DNA from: Tenodera sinensis | Lineage: Eukaryota > Arthropoda > Insecta > Mantodea > Mantidae | Direction of reading: 5' to 3' | Assembly (NCBI GenBank): GCA_030765045.1 | Contig: CM060964.1 | Coordinates: 152,658,705 to 152,722,704 of the forward strand | DNA length: 64,000 bases | The notes under the pieces: generated by a model | Database searches by the model: none | What the model saw: only the letters and a program-made list of their open reading frames with translations | Told to the model about the DNA's origin: nothing | Part shown: in pieces, positions 59,412 through 64,000 of the stretch | Numbering within the stretch: the first letter of the stretch is position 1 | Layout of the letters: every line of letters begins with the position of its first letter | Translations under genes and position numbers: made by a program

Positions 59412-60122
59412 ATGAGTTATACAGTTACAGTGAGTGGGTCAGATGCTGTTATTTCAACATACCTAAATCCTCCTCTACATTTAGATCCTTCAGGTCGTTA
59501 TGAAGTTGCTCTACTGAACTTCGAAACATTCTACTCAATACCAAACATCGACGAAGGTAATAATCGATTTCATTATATACGTAATGGTAAACCCGAAACC
59601 ATTGTCATACCGCATGGAACCTATGAGATTGCCGATATCAACACATTTCTAAAGGATAAGCTACGATTAAATAATGAAGTCTTTTTCTTAAGACCTAATA
59701 ATAATACAATGAAGGCTGAAGTTAAATGCCCTTATACAATAAATTTTTCTAAGGATGGATCCATAGGTTCTCTTCTAGGATTTGTTGACACAAAAATGAT
59801 ACCTGCTGGAGAAGTACATGAATCCGATGATCTTGTGAATATATTTAAAGTGAGTATCATCCGTGTGGAGTGCAGTATTGCAACAGGATCATTCACCGAC
59901 GGTAAAAGCGGACACTCAATCTACGAGTTTTTCCCTTCTGTACCACCAGGATATCACATCTCGCAAGAACCGTCAAACCCTATATATCTACCAATCATAG
60001 ATACAGACTATATAGATCAAATCACCATTCGAGTGGTGGACCAACACGGAAAGTCAATCGACTTCAGAAACGAAGTTATAACTACAAGACTCCATATAAG
60101 ACGCAATGGCAATAAATTTTAA
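59412..60122 (+). CDS. Penton-like minor capsid protein
   Basis: 236 codons, intact, in the position of the minor capsid (single jelly-roll penton) gene in Polintons, between protease and major capsid. Beta-strand-rich throughout; YEVALLNFETFYSIPNI (about 30-46) and GTYEIADINTFLKD (about 75-88) resemble the conserved N-terminal part of Polinton minor capsids. In the virion it would form the fivefold vertices. Assignment rests on position, size and these motifs. Confidence 0.75.
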   Translation: MSYTVTVSGSDAVISTYLNPPLHLDPSGRYEVALLNFETFYSIPNIDEGNNRFHYIRNGKPETIVIPHGTYEIADINTFLKDKLRLNNEVFFLRPNNNTMKAEVKCPYTINFSKDGSIGSLLGFVDTKMIPAGEVHESDDLVNIFKVSIIRVECSIATGSFTDGKSGHSIYEFFPSVPPGYHISQEPSNPIYLPIIDTDYIDQITIRVVDQHGKSIDFRNEVITTRLHIRRNGNKF

Positions 60123-60249
60123 AAGAAAACACAAATACTATAATAGACAACGCAAAACAGCATTGAGACGTACTATCTCTCCAACCGTCGAGGAGTTAAC
60201 ATATACTAATCGCAAGTTCCTTGACAGCTTAGGCTACGAAGTGCTATAA
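60106..60249 (+). CDS. Small basic Polinton protein preceding the capsid gene
   Basis: 47 codons, too short for most gene finders. It starts inside the end of the penton gene (ATG 60106) and its TAA overlaps the ATG of the major capsid gene by one base (TAATG at 60247-60251). The N-terminal half is Lys/Arg/His-rich. The end, LTYTNRKFLDSLGYEVL, resembles a short motif (LT..N..FL.SLG) seen in the small protein found at this place in other Polintons. Possibly a DNA-binding or capsid cofactor; function unknown. Confidence 0.75.
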   Translation: MAINFKRKHKYYNRQRKTALRRTISPTVEELTYTNRKFLDSLGYEVL

Positions 60250-61460
60250 TGGATATCTTCAACGTAACCGAGATTCCGTCCTTCGTTGACAAAATCACCA
60301 AGGAGGAAGAACACGTGTTTCTACCATACAACACATCAGCTCTCGGTGAAAATGATGAAATTAGAATACCATGCCAAGCTGAAGATTTGTATACGCTCCC
60401 TAACAAGTTATCTTTACGTCGAGGGAGCTCTAACCAAACCCGATGGATCTCCTACTACAGCGAAGCTTACTAATAATGTCATAGCATTCATGTTTGACGA
60501 GATTCGTCTAGATATGAATGGTTCAACAATAGACAGAACAAGAAACCCTGGAATAACTACAACTATACAGAATTACGTGTCGCTCAACCCTATGGAATCT
60601 AATCGTTTGCTGAATGCTGGATGGAGCTATCCCGGTGAGGAGGTTGATATAGTGCATGCTGCGAATGGTGCTTTCAATGCTATAGTCCCCCTATCGACGC
60701 CCCTAGGATTTGCTGATGATCACAGGGAACTCATAGTCAATAGCAAGTTTGAATTAGTTCTCATAAGATCCATGGATTCCAAACATTGTGTACAGTCTTC
60801 AGATGGGCAGGCAGCTAATTTGAAGTTAAGTAGAATCGAGAGGAGGATTCCCGTAATTCGTCTTTCTGATGCTGAAAAGGTTCACATTCTAAAAATTGTA
60901 AAGGCTGATACACCTCTACATGTCGCATTCCGTTCAATGGACCTTCACACACAACCTGCGGTACCTCAGACTAGATCCTTCACCTTAAATGTGACAACAA
61001 CGTCGAAACTCGAGAAGCCACGCTTTGTGATAGTAGGAGCACAGACTGCAAGACTAGGTGATTATAAAAAAAAATAGTTCTGAGTTTGATCACTGCAACA
61101 TTATTAACCTCAGGCTATTCCTCAATAGTGAATGCTACCGCTATCATGACTTGAACTTGGACTTTAGGAATTCGAAGTTTGCTTCATTATATGAAATGTA
61201 CTGCAAATTTCAAAGTTCATGTTATGATAGAGATAATTATCCTCTCGTGAAGAGGAAAGATTTTCTTCAACGCGCGCCATTATTTGTGATAGACTGTTCT
61301 CATCAACCCGAAGAGGCTATAAACGGAGCTGTAAACATCAGAACTTGAGATTCAAGCGTCTGAAAATGTTGCAGCACAATCGTCTCTATATTGCCTGATT
61401 CTTCATGACAAAGTGTTTACTTATAAACCGCTTTCACATGTTATGCAAACAATTATATAA
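60249..61460 (+). pseudogene. Polinton major capsid protein (double jelly roll), frameshifted
   Basis: About 400 codons spread over frames. The start at 60249 reads MDIFNVTEIPSF and YNTSALGENDEIRIP, the main body is 60420-61065, and a C-terminal part runs from about 61075 to a TAA at 61458-61460. Conserved pieces include FMFDEIRLDMNG and FDHCNIINLRLFLNS. Frameshifts are near 60408, at an A-run at about 61067-61075, and near 61345. The protein forms the hexon-like capsid shell in Polintons and adintoviruses. A polyadenylation signal AATAAA lies at 61542-61547. Confidence 0.85.
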
Positions 61461-61560
61461 TTATGTGTATAAGGATTGTAATGATTATATGTTTTGGGAA
61501 TTAATGTTCTAAAGGAATGTAATAGGGTAATTTGCTGAAATAATAAATTGAGTATATATG

Positions 61561-62037
61561 CTATAACACTGTTTTATTGATTTGATTATACATTTCAACC
61601 ATTTTCCTTCTATTATTCCTACTACCTGAAAAGCTAGATACTCCTGACATGAAAAATTCATTCAAATGACTAAGATGTCTTTGAATATATGGTAGTATAC
61701 GCCTTAGATTTTTTATAGACTCAGAGTTTAAAGATACTCCATGATAACTTAAACAAGTATTTTTGAAATATATTGTTTTATCAAGATATACAATAGCATT
61801 GTATGCATATGTAACGTTATCACAATAACTGGAATATTCGGATTCCTCTTCTTGATATAGGTAGTTCTCAATAGTTTGAAAGTTTTTAAATATTATGTCA
61901 TAGTCTGTTTATGTAATATACACAAATGACCTTTCACTTTCACTCTTAATGAACAGCACTGGAATGTCATAGAATAGTCCGACATTCACATGATGTGTTG
62001 TAGATATGCTGATGTCTTCAAGCATGAGATTCTTCAT
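61561..62037 (-). pseudogene. Unrecognised minus-strand gene with one in-frame TAA
   Basis: 159 codons from ATG 62037-62035 to TAG 61563-61561, broken only by a TAA at 61911-61909 (codon 43). The product is acidic in the first half, with Tyr-rich stretches (YLYQEEESEYSSYCD), and basic at the end (SGSRNRRK). No family is recognised. A minus-strand AATAAA lies at about 61572, partly inside the end of the frame. It could be a separate right-end gene or the last exon of the spliced gene that begins at 63277. The open frame begins just after a stop, so the ATG is the natural start if unspliced. Confidence 0.5.
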
Positions 62038-62196
62038 TCTGGGAGGCTTGCCTGCTGCGATTCTTCTTCAATGAAAAAGAATATCACCGGTTTATCGATT
62101 GGTATCTTCTTCCTACAGTTGCGTTTCTGCTTTTTCTGTGGTGTCTCGTTATGCCTCTTCTTTCGCTCTCTCCTTCTTGTAGCTCTGTAACATATT

Positions 62197-62311
62197 TCAG
62201 CGTAATCTTAGATGTGTGTGCGTTATATCATTTCTTTCCTGAAAGGAAATATATTTAGTTAGACATTTTCCTGTGTAATATTTAGAATGCTTTAAAAAAG
62301 GTATGACATAC
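62197..62311 (-). other. Downstream intron and possible fourth exon start of the spliced gene
   Basis: After the donor at 62311-62306 a good acceptor (ATTTCCTTTCAG) ends at about 62238. Joining to it puts a stop five codons later, so the protein would end there. A read-through of the intron is open to 62197. Confidence 0.4.
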
Positions 62312-63277
62312 TTCATTGACGTCGACGGTTCAGGTTGTATCTCAGGAGAACAATCTGGCGTCTTTGGAATTAGAAACTGATCAATTTCCATATCTTTCTC
62401 CGCTGCATCATAAACACCAGAAGTTGAAGCACAATCCCCATGAACTGGTTGAGCATCCTGCTCTGCAATAGAAACAGCACAATCAGGTACTGTAGCGGCA
62501 TTCTCGTCATCAATCGGTAGAGTATTTTGCTCTGCGATAGAAGCAAGCCAATCAGCTACTGAAGTGGCATTCTTATCATCTACTGATAGAGTATCTTGCT
62601 CCGAGATTGGTACATCTACTTCATCAACATCGATTCTCCCTGGGATCAAGTACTCGGATGGCACTGGAACAGCTGGAGTTCTCATGCGTTTTCTGAAAGA
62701 TAAATGTTTGTTATTAGCCGGCAATATTATTTAGAAAATAAATAAGGCTAACTACTTTGATATTTTTAGAGTTATTACTTACTCAAGCATTCTCTTCCTT
62801 CGCTGATAGGTTTCACATCGTTCATTGCAGAAGAAGAATGAGGCCATGCGATCATGCATTACAGGGTTAATACATGAGACTGTGCATGTATCCGTTACAC
62901 GTTTCCGTATCGCACGCTGATACATGCTTTGACACATCGACTTCATCGATATCGCTAAGAGTTTCTTCATTTGCATAATTTTCTCTGCAATAACAAAATA
63001 TATCAAATTAGTTATTATTTAAACTAAACGTACTTATAATTACATTAATAAAATAACATATTACTTACAGACGCTCTTTCCCATAAACAGCACAGTTCTC
63101 TGTACATACATCAAACGTTGACATTCGCTCGTGGTACGATGGCTGATTACACAATATTGAATGCATTAAACCATTGCAGGTTTCAGTATGAAAGTACGCG
63201 TAATGATGCAAATCATCACCACACTCGCTCCAGTAATCATTCTTATCTGATGCACGAGCAACGTTACCACTAGCCAT
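62312..63277 (-). CDS. Spliced gene with duplicated Cys/His-rich module, unrecognised
   Basis: Exon 1 is 63277-63069 (ATG; donor GTAAGT at 63068-63063), exon 2 is 62984-62783 (acceptor TTATTGCAG; donor GTAAGT) and exon 3 is 62692-62312 (acceptor CTTTCAG; donor GTATGT). Phases at the exon 2/3 join agree. Exon 1 has a module with spacing C-x8-C-x14-C-x3-C (TCNGLMHS...C...HERM...C...C). Exon 2 encodes a second copy with the same spacing but carries a one-base frame change within it. Exon 3 is acidic and holds three imperfect repeats of about 23 residues around SIAEQ. The module may bind zinc. I know no family for it. It is near the right repeat, so probably an accessory gene of the Polinton. Confidence 0.6.
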
Positions 63278-63334
63278 CTCGAATTTCACTGAATATCGCT
63301 TCAACAAGAAATGACTACAGTGCGAAGAGCGCTG

Positions 63335-63342
63335 CTTATATA
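63335..63342 (-). promoter_or_regulatory. TATA box of the right-end spliced gene
   Basis: TATATAAG on the minus strand, 58-65 bases upstream of the ATG at 63277-63275, between the gene and the 50-base repeats. Confidence 0.6.
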
Positions 63343-63370
63343 CACAAGAACCTGTTTACAGGATCGAACA

Positions 63371-63600
63371 AGTTACTGACGTCACACAGTGATGGAGAGG
63401 GTAGATTTCAAGTCAAGACTTGTTGATGACGTCACGGAGTGATGGAGATGGTAGATTTCAAGTCAAGACTTGCTAATGCCGTCACGCCGTGGCGGAGAGG
63501 GTAGATTTCAAGACAATACTTGTTGATGACATCACACAGTGATGGAGGGTGTAGATTTCAAGACAAGACTTGTTGATGACGTCATGCCGTGGCGGAGAGA
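63371..63600. repeat. Five 50-base tandem repeats with GACGTCA-type sites
   Basis: Copies start exactly 50 bases apart (key octamer at 63377, 63427, 63477, 63527, 63577): TGACGTCA in three, TGCCGTCA and TGACATCA in the other two. Each unit also has GTGATGGAG or GTGGCGGAG and TAGATTTCAAG. Being just upstream of the TATA box at 63335-63342, it could act as an enhancer. CREB/ATF-type proteins bind TGACGTCA. Confidence 0.9.
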
Positions 63601-63639
63601 CATGATAACTCAATGAATTCGCCTTCCCTATACGTGTTT

Positions 63640-64000
63640 GCTCATTTCGAATATAAAGCAGCGAACTTCATTTATTTTCTCTTAAATTTTCATTATTTGA
63701 TATAGAACTAGTGAACCCAACTCGCGAAGACAGCGTAACTGTCCGAAAGACCTCAGCACGCTAACCACCTCACATCCTCCAATGCTGCACCTGGCCCGTG
63801 ACACCCTTAGCCAGAAGAAGTGGGAAACACAGCTGGAAGCCATATGACAGCCTCCGTAGCGCTGTTGGTAGCGTTCGCCCCTCTGGTATTAAGGACCCGG
63901 GTTCGATTCCCTATACGGCAATGGGATCCCCATCACAGTGGGAAGTCTGGTACGGGGTGCATTCAGTTAGAGCTCGGGGCGCTGACCACGTCCCACCCTC
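63640..64000. repeat. Right long inverted repeat of the Polinton-like element (cut by window end)
   Basis: Inverted match to 36236-36790, starting with AAGCAGCGAACTTCATTTAT and continuing to the last base. It contains one tRNA-like module (63852-63922: GCCTCCGTAGCGCTGTTGGT as A-box region and GGGTTCGATTCCC as B-box). Only one tandem unit is present here against two on the left. The outer end is not visible. Confidence 0.88.

Noticed and set aside
51446..61911. In-frame TAG/TAA codons as possible recoding or read-through
   Set aside because: They occur together with many frameshifts and both TAG and TAA are involved, so ordinary decay explains them better.
63371..63600. Evenly spaced repeats that might suggest a CRISPR array
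   Set aside because: The units are contiguous 50-base tandem copies without unique spacers, in a eukaryotic element.

Overview
The window is eukaryotic and looks arthropod, most likely insect. It is AT-rich and holds almost no host genes. It is packed with element types typical of arthropod genomes: Penelope-like elements with a GIY-YIG domain, I-, Jockey- and RTE-like LINEs, Tc1, hAT, MULE and TTAA-target DNA transposons, tRNA-derived SINEs and a Polinton/Maverick. The species cannot be named from the sequence alone. The only convincing host coding sequence is one terminal exon of a beta-1,4-galactosyltransferase-family enzyme (17964-18315, + strand). The residue at the donor-sugar-selecting position is Ile, which suggests a GalNAc-transferase.

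Layout, 1-36 kb. A decayed Penelope copy (1-1650, split by a SINE) is followed by scraps of non-LTR elements (2.6-3.9 kb), a minus-strand LINE (5.8-7.8 kb), a tRNA-like sequence (8.0 kb), a SINE (8.8 kb), an RTE-like LINE (9.1-12.2 kb), a dead Tc1 (14.1-15.2 kb) and a better preserved Penelope element whose two inverted arms lie inside one 12-bp target duplication (15470-17585). After the glycosyltransferase exon comes a minus-strand LINE (19.5-24.7 kb) interrupted by a TTAA-target transposon. A foldback Tc1/mariner-like element (26298-27641) carries a SINE with a 13-bp duplication. A hAT element (28910-34420) carries a 5'-truncated I-like LINE (29008-32313). Target-site duplications give the insertion order in several places.

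Layout, 36-64 kb. The most interesting region is a Polinton/Maverick (adintovirus-like) element bounded by long inverted repeats (left about 36236-36790; right from about 63640 and running past the window end). A MULE transposon (37005-42288, 9-bp duplication), a hAT MITE (43481-43661, 8-bp duplication) and a Jockey-like LINE (43840-47922, 12-bp duplication) have inserted into its left part. Removing them and a large ATT microsatellite leaves about 16-17 kb, a normal Polinton size. Its genes are: protein-primed DNA polymerase B (48061-54645, spliced and broken); a minus-strand cluster of packaging ATPase, coiled-coil fibre-like protein, small coiled-coil protein, conserved Polinton protein and retroviral-type integrase (58194 to 54941); a plus-strand structural cluster of PLA2-domain protein, adenain-like protease, penton-like minor capsid, small basic protein and major capsid (58332 to 61460); and a minus-strand right-end block (63277 to 61561) with a spliced gene I do not recognise. 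That gene has two copies of a Cys/His-rich module and lies downstream of five 50-bp tandem repeats, most of which carry GACGTCA-type sites.

The two central clusters diverge from an intergenic region with a TATA-like box on each side, the arrangement expected for virus-type expression. Polymerase, major capsid, protease and two minus-strand genes are disrupted by stops or frameshifts. ATPase, integrase, PLA2 protein, penton and the small basic protein still read cleanly. The copy is therefore a degenerate provirus/transposon rather than an active one.
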